From the NCBI RefSeq assembly GCF_028551255.1, contig NZ_CP117030.1, positions 930,001-994,000 on the forward strand: a stretch of 64,000 bases of DNA. Direction: 5' to 3'. A program made the translations under genes and the position numbers. Each line of letters begins with the position of its first letter. Position 1 is the first letter of the stretch. The notes under the pieces were generated by a model. That model was not told the origin of the DNA. It ran no database searches and was given only the letters and a program-made list of their open reading frames with translations. This stretch comes from Vibrio tubiashii (GTDB lineage: Bacteria > Pseudomonadota > Gammaproteobacteria > Enterobacterales > Vibrionaceae). Below are positions 19,444 through 27,756 of this stretch, piece after piece.

Positions 19444-19860
19444 TTACCCAAGTATATGAAGTCGCACGTAAACCGTGATAGCGGCTACACACATAAAAAT
19501 AGAAGTGGCGATGATTGAGCGTTTCGACAATCGGCCGATGCCACATATCCCGTGTCCACTTGTACAACCATTGGCAAGACGAGTTCCTGCTCCAACAAGC
19601 AGACCAGCTAATACAATCCCCATCATTGGGGTATTGCTTGTATCTGGCGCATCAATCCCAGTGAACAAAACAGTGAGCACTCCACCAGCAATCAAGCCTA
19701 TAGCGAAGAGCAATCTCCACCAATAATCGCCCTCTTTGGGGCTAACTAAGCCATTGATTACGCCACTAATCCCAGCGATCTTGCCGTTTATCAACAGCAG
19801 CATTGCCGAAGAAGTACCGAGTAACATTCCCCCAACTAGAGAATCCCAAGGAATATTCAT
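19444..19860 (-). CDS. YeeE/YedE membrane protein, first half-transporter
   Basis: Encodes 138 residues from the ATG at 19860, chosen for the AAGGTGA site 9 bases upstream; a GTG at 19890 overlapping the repressor gene is less likely. About four helices, with [24 protein letters not shown] at the start and [17 protein letters not shown] with two conserved Cys ([11 protein letters not shown]). These Cys carry the sulfur relay in known YeeE proteins. It is partnered with the protein encoded next. Confidence 0.87.
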   Translation of the reverse strand: MNIPWDSLVGGMLLGTSSAMLLLINGKIAGISGVINGLVSPKEGDYWWRLLFAIGLIAGGVLTVLFTGIDAPDTSNTPMMGIVLAGLLVGAGTRLANGCTSGHGICGIGRLSKRSIIATSIFMCVAAITVYVRLHILG

Positions 19861-19879
19861 GTCTTCAATCACCTTAAAA

Positions 19880-20191
19880 CTACTTACCACAAAATACGTA
19901 ATGCAACGTTTGAATTAGGGTCTCAACTCGTGGATCAGACAATGAGTAGAAAACCTGCTGAGACTCTTTACGCGCTTTGATTAAATTGTGTTTTCTCAAC
20001 ACAGTTAGATGCTGGGAAAAAGCAGACTGGCTAAGAGAAGAACTCGATTGTAGCTCCCCAACTCCTACCTCTCCCTGAGTCAATTGACACAACACCATCA
20101 GTCTTTCCGGATGAGCCATCACTTTGAGTAATTCGGAGGCTTCTACTGCATTGCTCTGCATCTCTTTTAAATCAGAAATTTCAACGTTCAT
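19880..20191 (-). CDS. ArsR-family repressor, SqrR/BigR/HlyU-like persulfide sensor
   Basis: Encodes 103 residues from the ATG at 20191 (GGGTGA upstream); a TTG four codons earlier is possible. A winged-helix ArsR fold: LLKVMAHPERLMVLC, GELQSSSSLSQSAFSQHLTVLR (recognition helix) and a C-terminal helix ending HYVFCGK. The two Cys, C35 and C101 by this start, are 66 residues apart, the same spacing as the dithiol of SqrR, BigR and HlyU that forms a tetrasulfide bridge with persulfides. There is no metal-binding CxC. It likely represses both flanking transcription units through the palindromes at 20241-20301. Confidence 0.85.
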   Translation of the reverse strand: MNVEISDLKEMQSNAVEASELLKVMAHPERLMVLCQLTQGEVGVGELQSSSSLSQSAFSQHLTVLRKHNLIKARKESQQVFYSLSDPRVETLIQTLHYVFCGK

Positions 20192-20240
20192 ACAATCACC
20201 CAAGTATCTAAACTATATTAGATGATACTTATAAACTTAA

Positions 20241-20301
20241 TTTAGTCAATGCTAATTTAGTTTTTTAATATTTAGACAAATTAACATTAGACATTGCTAA
20301 T
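20241..20301. promoter_or_regulatory. Two candidate operators for the ArsR repressor
   Basis: TTTAG-TCAATG-CTAAT (20241-20256) and ATTAG-ACATTG-CTAAT (20286-20301) are matching near-palindromes 45 bp apart in the divergent gap. The second has perfect 5-bp arms. A related site TCTAA-ACTATA-TTAGA (20207-20222) lies near the repressor start within a longer repeat (AAGTATC / GATACTT). The placement fits dual control of both operons; binding is inferred. Confidence 0.65.
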
Positions 20302-20354
20302 TTATAACTCTATAGTAAATCCCAACAACGCATGTATGAAACGGATACTTTGTT

Positions 20355-20540
20355 ATGACATTAGAAAATGCAATTCGAGTCCTTGCTGGTGGAATGGTCA
20401 TTTTATCAGTCGGCCTGACAATGACAGTCAGTTCAAACTTTGTTTGGTTGACACTTTTCGTCGGAGCAAATTTGATTCAGAGTGCGTTCACAGGATTCTG
20501 CCCTGCGGTTGTTGTACTAAAGAAGCTCGGGTTTAAGTAA
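20355..20540 (+). CDS. DUF2892 (YgaP-C-like) small membrane protein
   Basis: A 61-residue protein with two hydrophobic segments (about 6-26 and 30-45) around LTMTVSSNFVWL and a conserved FTGFCPAV.VLKKLG end, as in DUF2892 proteins and the membrane tail of the rhodanese YgaP. The FCP Cys is conserved. DUF2892 proteins commonly sit beside rhodanese domains. It lies 11 bases before the CoA-disulfide reductase gene and is probably translated with it. Confidence 0.82.
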   Translation: MTLENAIRVLAGGMVILSVGLTMTVSSNFVWLTLFVGANLIQSAFTGFCPAVVVLKKLGFK

Positions 20541-20551
20541 CAGAGGTTGAT

Positions 20552-22255
20552 ATGACTAAGATTTTAATTGTTGGTGGTGTAGCTGGTGGCGCGTCCGCTG
20601 CTGCTCGTGCACGCCGTTTGAGTGAAGATGCCGAAATTATCATGTTTGAACGTGGTCCATTCGTTTCGTTCGCAAATTGTGGCCTTCCTTACCATATTGG
20701 GGGAGACATCCAAGAGCGAAGCAAGTTACTTCTACAAACTCCCGAAAGCTTCTTAGCGCGCTTTAATGTCGACGTGCGTGTAATGAATGAAGTGGTCTCT
20801 ATTGAGCGCAGCAGTAAAACAGTTACTGTACGAAATCTAATCGATAACAGCGAATATACAGAAAGCTACGACTTTTTATTGCTTAGCCCGGGCGCAGGCC
20901 CTGTCGTTCCACCAATTCCGGGGATCGATAACCCACTCACTTATTCGCTGCGTAACATTCCTGATATGGATCGCATCATTCATACCATCCAAATGAACAA
21001 GCCTGAACATGCAACCGTGGTTGGCGGAGGCTTTATTGGTCTTGAAATGATGGAAGCTTTTCATCAGTTAGGAATCAAAACCACCTTAATCGAAATGGCC
21101 GACCAAGTGATGACGCCTGTCGATCGCGAAATGGCAGGCTTTGCCCATGCTGAAATTAGGCAAAAAGGCATCGACTTGAAACTAGGGGTTGCCCTTGAAG
21201 CGGTTGAGTACGTTGCGAACGAACATATCGCCTCACTTGAGTCAGGGGAAGATTCGGCACATCAGCACATCGAAGGCGAGCTAAACCTAACACTAAACAA
21301 TGGTGAAACCTTAACCACAGATATTTTGATCATGGCAATTGGTGTACGCCCGGAAACCAAGCTAGCTCAGGAAGCAGGACTTCAAATTGGTGAGCTTGGT
21401 GGTATCTACACCAATGAGATGATGCAAACTAGCGATCCGAGTATTTACGCGGTTGGTGACGCAGTCGAAGAGAAAGACTTTGTCACTGGTTCACAAACTT
21501 TAGTACCGCTTGCAGGCCCAGCCAACCGCCAAGGTCGTATGGCCGCAGACAACATGCTAGGACGCCAAGAAACCTATCAAGGTACCCAAGGCACTGCTAT
21601 CTGTAAGATCTTTGATCTCGCAGTGGCATCTACGGGTAAAAACGAAAAGCAACTTAAGCGTGAAGGCATTGACTACGAAAAAGTCTACGTTCACACAGCA
21701 AGCCATGCGAGCTACTACCCTGGCGCTGAAATTGTAACGTTCAAGATGTTGTTCGATCCTAAAACGGGCAAGATCTTTGGTGCGCAAGCCATCGGTAAAG
21801 ATGGCGTTGATAAACGTATTGATGTTATGGCGGTTGCACAGCGAGCAGGCATGACAGTAGAACAGCTTCAACACCTTGAACTGACTTATGCGCCACCTTA
21901 CGGCAGTGCCAAAGATGTGATTAACCAAGCTGCATTTGTTGCCACAAACATCATCCAAGGTGACTCGACCCCAATACATTTTGATCAAATAGATTCGCTT
22001 TGCGATAACCAAGTGCTACTTGATGTTCGCAATCCTGCAGAATTAGAGAATGTCGGGTTTATCGAAGGCGCAATTAACATTCCTGTCGATCAACTACGTC
22101 AACGTATGACTGAGCTACCGAAAGACAAAGAAATCGTCATTTATTGCCAAGTTGGGTTACGTGGCAACGTTGCTTACCGCCAATTGGTGAATAATGGATA
22201 CAAAGCGCGAAATCTCATTGGTGGTTACCGCACTTACAAATTTGCTCAAGCCTAG
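20552..22255 (+). CDS. CoA-disulfide/CoA-persulfide reductase with C-terminal rhodanese domain
   Basis: A 567-residue FAD flavoprotein. The N-terminal FAD motif GGVAGGASAAARARR is followed by the redox-active Cys43 in SFANCGLPYHIGG; a central NAD(P)H-binding GGGFIGLEM and the dimerisation domain follow. The last 100 residues are a rhodanese domain with active-site Cys532 (YCQVGLRGN). CoADR-Rhd enzymes reduce CoA persulfide/polysulfide, releasing sulfide. Here it forms the catabolic arm of the sulfur-stress locus. AGAGGTTGAT precedes the start. A strong terminator follows. Confidence 0.93.
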   Translation: MTKILIVGGVAGGASAAARARRLSEDAEIIMFERGPFVSFANCGLPYHIGGDIQERSKLLLQTPESFLARFNVDVRVMNEVVSIERSSKTVTVRNLIDNSEYTESYDFLLLSPGAGPVVPPIPGIDNPLTYSLRNIPDMDRIIHTIQMNKPEHATVVGGGFIGLEMMEAFHQLGIKTTLIEMADQVMTPVDREMAGFAHAEIRQKGIDLKLGVALEAVEYVANEHIASLESGEDSAHQHIEGELNLTLNNGETLTTDILIMAIGVRPETKLAQEAGLQIGELGGIYTNEMMQTSDPSIYAVGDAVEEKDFVTGSQTLVPLAGPANRQGRMAADNMLGRQETYQGTQGTAICKIFDLAVASTGKNEKQLKREGIDYEKVYVHTASHASYYPGAEIVTFKMLFDPKTGKIFGAQAIGKDGVDKRIDVMAVAQRAGMTVEQLQHLELTYAPPYGSAKDVINQAAFVATNIIQGDSTPIHFDQIDSLCDNQVLLDVRNPAELENVGFIEGAINIPVDQLRQRMTELPKDKEIVIYCQVGLRGNVAYRQLVNNGYKARNLIGGYRTYKFAQA

Positions 22256-22289
22256 CCATAACTTGCAGACATCTAATTAATTCAAATTT

Positions 22290-22310
22290 GGGGAGCTTCG
22301 CTCCCCTTTT
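22290..22310 (+). terminator. Terminator after the CoADR-rhodanese gene
   Basis: Stem GGGGAGC / GCTCCCC with TTC loop, followed by TTTTGTTTTT. Confidence 0.92.
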
Positions 22311-22442
22311 GTTTTTGCTGCAGGCGAGATCACTACTACCTTGGTCTAGTCGTAGACTAAAATTGATCCAGATCATTTTACCATAATTTTAGTAAGGTTA
22401 TGTTGTTATTGTGTTAACGGAGAATTAACAAGGAAGTATCAA

Positions 22443-22625
22443 ATGGAATTAAAAAAAGACCCTCGCTGCTATACTGACGTTTGCATTAACGGCAAATGGT
22501 TTCATCACGACCACTGCACAACAAGTGCTTACATGCTCAAAGGTGGCGCTTCATGTGCGGTTGAATTAGAAAGAATGCCAGAAACCGAGTCTGAACTGAT
22601 AGAGCTGATCTCTTCACAGTTTTAA
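22443..22625 (+). CDS. Small Cys/His-rich protein of unknown function
   Basis: A 60-residue frame with a good AAGGAAG ribosome site before the ATG. It carries four Cys and three His residues grouped in the first 40 positions (CYTDVC, FHHDHC, ASC) and an acidic C-terminus (ETESELIEL). The grouping suggests metal binding or disulfides, but I do not recognise the family. It stands alone between the sulfur locus and the following lipoprotein gene. Confidence 0.6.
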   Translation: MELKKDPRCYTDVCINGKWFHHDHCTTSAYMLKGGASCAVELERMPETESELIELISSQF

Positions 22626-22768
22626 ATTCGCAACCGAAACGTTATCGCTCCCACTTTTTTAACAACCCAACTTTAAGCCGATAACTGTTATCAGACTGTC
22701 ATCAAATCAACATCCTAACTAAATATATCCTTCATAGAATTCTCTAACTTTTTCATGGAGGATATATT

Positions 22769-24538
22769 TTGTTAACTCGCTCTCTACCAACAACTTCACT
22801 CGCTATCAGCGCAATTATTGTCAGCGGTTGTGCAACTCAACAACCCAACGATGTTTCTGTTCAATGCTCGCCTACGCAATCTATCGAACGTTCTGAAGGT
22901 TCTTTGTCTGGCTTAACCCTTGTTGGGTCTTATGTATCTAACAGCCCGTTTGATTCGTCGGCCGCTGAGATCGTCACCTTTGATACTTGTACAGATCAAC
23001 TGTTTGTCGTTAATGCTCAGTCTAAACGTGTGGACGTGCTTTCACTCAATGGAAACAACCAGCCTTCTCTAAAGACTGAACTTGATTTGAATGTCGCCGC
23101 TTCTCACGCCAACATTCGCATTGGCGCTGCGAATAGCGTGGCGGCCTATGAAGGGTTACTTGCGGTCGCGATAGAAAACGCAGTTAAACAAGAAAATGGT
23201 CTTGTGGCTTTGTATCGAGCAGACAGTCTAGAGCTCATCACCACATTTGAAACGGGCGCACTACCCGATATGGTTGCTTTTTCAAAAGACGGCCAATACA
23301 TCGCGACCGCTAATGAAGGTGAGCCAAACTCCGATTATACGATTGACCCAGAAGGCAGCATCACGCTTATAGATTTAAGCCAAGGGATTGGTGAAGCTAA
23401 ATCGTTCCAGATAGGCTTTAGAGACTTCAATCAAGGTCAATCTCGTCATCATGAACTTGATAGTGACGTCAGAGTATCCGCCCCTAATGCTAGCGTCGCG
23501 CAAGATCTTGAACCAGAATACCTAAGCTTTTCTGATGATGGTTATCTGTACGTGGCTCTACAAGAAAACAACGCACTTGCCAAAATTGATCTCAGCACCA
23601 AACGAATCGAGCGAATCAAAGGTCTAGGTGAAAAACATTGGGCAGACAATAAGCTCGATGCGTCTAACAAAGATAAAGTCATAGGAAATTTTCAATCCTA
23701 TCCAATGCTTACCGGGTTGTATATGCCTGACTCGATAGACAGCTATCAGGTTGATGGTAATACTTACGTGATCAGCGCCAACGAGGGAGATGGACGGGAA
23801 TACGGTTTTAAAACGACTCAGAAAACTTGTGAGAACCAGGGTTATAAATGGGACGGAGATGACTACTCCGGCAGCGACAAATATGGCTCCGAGGTGGACT
23901 TTTGTATCGCCTACTCTGATGAAGTCAGAGGTGCTAAGCTGAAAGTGCCGTCATCGCACCCATTATCATCTGCACTGAAAGACAAAAAACAGCTCGGCAG
24001 ATTAAAAGTGATTAAACCAGAGGGTCAGCTGAGTGATGATTCGCACATACAATCTTTTGGTACTCGCTCTTTTTCTATCTGGGATGAAAATGGTCAGCTT
24101 GTGTTTGACAGTGGCGATCAGTTTGCCGATATCGTCTATGCCACTCAGCCTGAGCATTTAAATAGTAGTAACGACAGCAATAGCAGTGCCGATAGCCGAA
24201 GTGATGATAAAGGTGTCGAGCCTGAAGCCATTGAAGTAGCAGAGATCAATGGACGTCAAATTGCGTTTATCGGTTTGGAACGCCAAGGCGGAATCATGGT
24301 TTATGACGTGACCAACCCACATTCACCGATGTTTCTTCATTACAAGAACAACCGTGATTTTTCAAAACCTGTCTGTACTGAGGTTGATGACGGTGATTGT
24401 GTTAATGGAAGCTACAACCCTGAGGCTGGTGATTTAGGACCAGAGTCAATTCATTACTTCACTCGTAATGGTCAGCATTTACTCGCTGTGGGCAATGAGG
24501 TTAGTGGCACGACTACCGTTTATCGCCTTGAATTTTAA
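22769..24538 (+). CDS. Choice-of-anchor-I-type lipoprotein (beta-propeller-like)
   Basis: Translation starts at TTG (22769), supported by GGAGGATAT just before it; the nearby ATG at 22755 is out of frame. The 589-residue product has a lipobox (IIVSGC), then segments typical of choice-of-anchor-I/esterase-like repeats: EIVTFDTCTDQLFVVNAQSKRVDVLSL, GALPDMVAFSKDGQYIATANEGEP, and later GTRSFSIWDENGQLVFDSGDQF and GVEPEAIEVAEI. These are surface or periplasmic proteins often induced by phosphate limitation, but no enzyme activity is proven. A Ser/Asp/Asn-rich insert lies near residue 470. Confidence 0.75.
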   Translation: MLTRSLPTTSLAISAIIVSGCATQQPNDVSVQCSPTQSIERSEGSLSGLTLVGSYVSNSPFDSSAAEIVTFDTCTDQLFVVNAQSKRVDVLSLNGNNQPSLKTELDLNVAASHANIRIGAANSVAAYEGLLAVAIENAVKQENGLVALYRADSLELITTFETGALPDMVAFSKDGQYIATANEGEPNSDYTIDPEGSITLIDLSQGIGEAKSFQIGFRDFNQGQSRHHELDSDVRVSAPNASVAQDLEPEYLSFSDDGYLYVALQENNALAKIDLSTKRIERIKGLGEKHWADNKLDASNKDKVIGNFQSYPMLTGLYMPDSIDSYQVDGNTYVISANEGDGREYGFKTTQKTCENQGYKWDGDDYSGSDKYGSEVDFCIAYSDEVRGAKLKVPSSHPLSSALKDKKQLGRLKVIKPEGQLSDDSHIQSFGTRSFSIWDENGQLVFDSGDQFADIVYATQPEHLNSSNDSNSSADSRSDDKGVEPEAIEVAEINGRQIAFIGLERQGGIMVYDVTNPHSPMFLHYKNNRDFSKPVCTEVDDGDCVNGSYNPEAGDLGPESIHYFTRNGQHLLAVGNEVSGTTTVYRLEF

Positions 24539-24580
24539 TTAGGGTGATATTCTCCTACACGTAAAGATGGAACTCAATTA

Positions 24581-24606
24581 GCGCGGCTGTTACCAGCCGC
24601 GCTTTT
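24581..24606. terminator. Terminator between the anchor-I lipoprotein and aerolysin genes
   Basis: A 9-bp GC-rich stem GCGCGGCTG / CAGCCGCGC with a TTAC loop followed by TTTTTT, best placed for the rightward gene; the aerolysin gene ends 4 bases beyond. Confidence 0.9.
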
Positions 24607-24609
24607 TTA

Positions 24610-26046
24610 TTAGAGCTTAGGAACAGGGACAACTTCTACACTGAAGTTTTTAATACCATATTGCTCCAACTCTTCATCTGTTAACGAATACTCTGCAGAA
24701 CGCTTCGTTCTACTTCCTAGAGGAATCGTCTTACCAAATCTCACATCAGAACCAAAAGACGCATCAGCAAAAAACTCGCCGGTAATTTGCGTCTGTACTG
24801 GTCTGAGAACCTGACCAAGTAAACTTTTCACATTGTCTGCGCCATACTCTCTTAGCAACCAAGGCCAATCCCATTCATTGGAAGTTGCCGGAATATTGCG
24901 ATGCTCATATTGGTACTTGAGGCTTTTATCGTTGCCTCCGTTACGGCCAATGACCCAGTTAGCAGTATAGGTTGGACGATCATCAGGATGGTGACTCAGA
25001 GCATTTCCAGACCAACGCATAAAACCCGTTAATGCCAGTTCATAGCTTAACTCAGCGTTAAACGTGTACGGGTAACTGATTGAAGAGCGGAAAACCTCCA
25101 TAAAAACTTCTTGCTTAGTATTTGGCGCAACGTTAACAACAATCGTATTGGAGATCCCTTTAGACTCCGAGTCGCCGTTGGTCGTCGCCCAGCTTTGATT
25201 GGCGCCAATTTCAATCGACAACTCAGTTTCACCCACAAGAGGCCACTTAAACTTGTTCTTGGTTGAGACTTTTTGACTTAAGCCATAAGTGTCTGTTTTG
25301 GACCAATTTGTCGATTTCTCGTATTTAAACGTCACTCGATATTGTTGTTCTAGGTCAGACTCATTGGTCACAACCTCTGAACGACGACCGATCAGTTCTT
25401 TATCTGATTGAGTAATTTGACCAGCATTGAACGTTTCCGGATCAATGTCATACTCAAAACCAGATATATCCATTTTTAAACGTTCGTTGCATCGGTAGCC
25501 TTCACAAGAGCCTGAATTATCCGCATCAATATCGTAATTTCCTAATCCATCAGTGGACGTGATCATATCATCGCCGACGTATTTACTGCCTGTACCACCT
25601 GCCCAACCAAAGCCAAGATAATGGGCCAGCAGAGCGAGCGGTTGGTAAAATTCTTTCTTATTGACTAGATACCATTCTGTATGAGCTTCATCATTTTCAG
25701 GCAATACAAGCGCGGCGTAATCCGGGATACTGTGGTCTGGTGGTGTATTATAAGTACACCATGTTGTACCTGCTAACCTGTCTTGCTTGATAGTTCCATT
25801 GTACCCTGACCCCATCAAGACATAGCCATTAGCAATATTTGTAATTTGCCAAGGGCCCATTTGCCCAACCAAATCCGATTTAATTGGCATGACTTCTTCA
25901 GAGGTAATAGGTCTAAAGCCAACCTCACAACTCTGCCCTTGTAGTTTTATATCCAAAATATCTACTGCTGCATATACATTAGATTGCATCATAGAAACAA
26001 TAATTGAGCTAGCAACCAACGATGTTGTAAAAATCTTATTATTCAC
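24610..26046 (-). CDS. Aerolysin-family beta-pore-forming toxin
   Basis: A 478-residue secreted toxin very close to Aeromonas aerolysin. A signal peptide (about 1-26) is followed by the lobe-1 region with the conserved CEVGFRPIT, VGQMGPWQI and HYLGFGWAGGTGSKYVG segments, then KNKFKWPLVGETELSIEIGANQSWA, which is almost identical to the aerolysin pre-stem core. Two Cys pairs of the lectin-like N-terminus and CEGYRC are present. Near the C-terminus SRTKRSAE supplies R446-T447-K448-R449, a furin-type activation site; the released peptide would be 29 residues. It is transcribed divergently from the phospholipase gene across 418 bases. Confidence 0.95.
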   Translation of the reverse strand: MNNKIFTTSLVASSIIVSMMQSNVYAAVDILDIKLQGQSCEVGFRPITSEEVMPIKSDLVGQMGPWQITNIANGYVLMGSGYNGTIKQDRLAGTTWCTYNTPPDHSIPDYAALVLPENDEAHTEWYLVNKKEFYQPLALLAHYLGFGWAGGTGSKYVGDDMITSTDGLGNYDIDADNSGSCEGYRCNERLKMDISGFEYDIDPETFNAGQITQSDKELIGRRSEVVTNESDLEQQYRVTFKYEKSTNWSKTDTYGLSQKVSTKNKFKWPLVGETELSIEIGANQSWATTNGDSESKGISNTIVVNVAPNTKQEVFMEVFRSSISYPYTFNAELSYELALTGFMRWSGNALSHHPDDRPTYTANWVIGRNGGNDKSLKYQYEHRNIPATSNEWDWPWLLREYGADNVKSLLGQVLRPVQTQITGEFFADASFGSDVRFGKTIPLGSRTKRSAEYSLTDEELEQYGIKNFSVEVVPVPKL

Positions 26047-26400
26047 GTTATTTTCCTGTTATTTAATGGAATGAAATGCGAAAAAACCATTGATTTCGCA
26101 ACTATTTTTACTCCCTTTAACAGTTCGCAATAAAGCCATAATTATTATTAACGGGCAAAACGTCACATTGACATATTTAAATACTCTTGAGCTATTGTTG
26201 TTTATTTTTCAATCTGATACTTTCAAAATATCAATTAAATAGATTAGCTTTTGTTAATTTAAACATCACTTAAATTGCACTTTCTAAATTAGAACTAATA
26301 AAAGTAACACATATAATTTAGTGAATTCTTAATAATAAATAATTTGATCTTAGTTCACCTTTATAAACATTCATAAAACCAATTCTTTGACTCAACACAT

Positions 26401-26412
26401 TCTCATATGAGA
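26401..26412. promoter_or_regulatory. Palindrome upstream of the phospholipase gene
   Basis: Perfect 12-bp palindrome TCTCATATGAGA, about 53 bases before the start of the phospholipase and within the 418-base AT-rich gap shared with aerolysin. A third TGAGA copy follows at 26454. It may be a regulator site; the regulator is unknown. The rest of the gap (26047-26400) holds no other feature I can support. Confidence 0.45.
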
Positions 26413-26464
26413 TACAGGTCAGAGGAGTTAATACTCTATTAATCCACAATTATGAGAACGTTTT

Positions 26465-27706
26465 ATGAAGAATGCACTTTTATTGGCTAGTTCATTGCTT
26501 GCTGTTCCCGCGTTTTCCGCGGAGCAACCTACAACACCAGAAGCCGTCACAGCGGCATACGCTGCGTCCGTTCAAAGCAATCAAACATACACTTACGTTA
26601 GATGCTGGTACCGCCCTGCTCAAACTCATGACGACCCAGCAACAACATGGGAGTGGGCTTTAAATGAAAATGGCGACTACCTAAAAGTACACGGGTATTG
26701 GTGGTCGTCAGTGTCATTTAAAAACATGTTCTACACCAATACTCCTCAATCTGAAATTAAACAACGCTGCCAAGAAACACTCAATGTAAACCATGATACT
26801 GCAGACATGCTTTACTACGCGTCGGACAACCGCTTTTCTTACAACCATTCTATATGGACAAATGACACAACATCGAACAGTAAGATAAATCGCTTAGTCG
26901 CGTTTGGTGATAGCCTTTCTGACACTGGTAATCTATTTAATGGATCGCAGTGGGTATTCCCCAACGCAAACTCTTGGTACTTAGGACACTTCTCAAATGG
27001 TTTTGTATGGACAGAGTATTTAGCTGAAGCTAAAGATGTTCCTCTGTATAACTGGGCTGTCGGTGGCGCTGCGGGTACAAATCAATACGTGGCATTAACC
27101 GGCATTTATGATCAGGTCACTTCATACCTAACTTACATGAAGATGGCCAAGAATTATGACCCTAAAAACACCTTATTTACGCTTGAGTTTGGTTTAAATG
27201 ACTTCATGAATTACGACCGCGAAGTCTCTGATGTCAAAGCCGATCTAAGCAGCGCTCTTATTAGGCTTCGCGATGCGGGAGCGCAACACCTAATCCTGCT
27301 GACATTGCCAGACGCCACCAAAGCGCCACAATTCAAGTACTCGACGCAGCAAGAAATTGACAAAGTTCGTGCAAAAATCGTGGCATTTAATGCTTTTATC
27401 AAAGAACAGGCAGATTTATACAAAAATAAAGGCATGAATGTGGTGCTCTACGATGCAAACACCTTATTCAACGCAATGACTAATAAACCTGAAGAACATG
27501 GTTTCGCTAATGCCAAGGATGCTTGTTTAAATATCAATCGCAGCTCGGCTCTCGATTATTTATACAGCCATAGCTTCACTAACGATTGTGCTTATCACGG
27601 TTCGGATAAATATGTTTTTTGGGGCGTGACTCACCCGACGACGGCTGCGCATAAATACATCGCAGACAACATCATTACACAAGAACTAAACAAGTTTCCA
27701 TTCTAA
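26465..27706 (+). CDS. Thermolabile-hemolysin-type phospholipase (GDSL/SGNH), TLH/VvPlpA family
   Basis: A 413-residue secreted lipase with a signal peptide (about 1-18) and an N-terminal TLH-specific domain (about 20-140). The SGNH domain has GDS (Ser150 in LVAFGDSLSDTGN), NWAVGGAAG, GLND and a C-terminal FWGVTHPTTAAH with His390. In most family members the last block reads DxxH; here the Asp position is Gly387. The structural study of V. vulnificus VvPlpA, as I recall it, describes exactly this Ser-His arrangement completed by a chloride ion. It acts on phospholipids and is haemolytic in relatives. Start chosen at the signal-peptide ATG. Confidence 0.92.
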   Translation: MKNALLLASSLLAVPAFSAEQPTTPEAVTAAYAASVQSNQTYTYVRCWYRPAQTHDDPATTWEWALNENGDYLKVHGYWWSSVSFKNMFYTNTPQSEIKQRCQETLNVNHDTADMLYYASDNRFSYNHSIWTNDTTSNSKINRLVAFGDSLSDTGNLFNGSQWVFPNANSWYLGHFSNGFVWTEYLAEAKDVPLYNWAVGGAAGTNQYVALTGIYDQVTSYLTYMKMAKNYDPKNTLFTLEFGLNDFMNYDREVSDVKADLSSALIRLRDAGAQHLILLTLPDATKAPQFKYSTQQEIDKVRAKIVAFNAFIKEQADLYKNKGMNVVLYDANTLFNAMTNKPEEHGFANAKDACLNINRSSALDYLYSHSFTNDCAYHGSDKYVFWGVTHPTTAAHKYIADNIITQELNKFPF

Positions 27707-27710
27707 TAAA

Positions 27711-27738
27711 AAAGGTAGAGATTAGTTTCTCTGCCTTT
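27711..27738. terminator. Bidirectional terminator between the phospholipase and MFS genes
   Basis: Stem AAAGGTAGAGA / TCTCTGCCTTT (one G-T pair) with T-rich flanks on both strands. Confidence 0.8.
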
Positions 27739-27756
27739 GTTTTTAAGCCTATTTAT

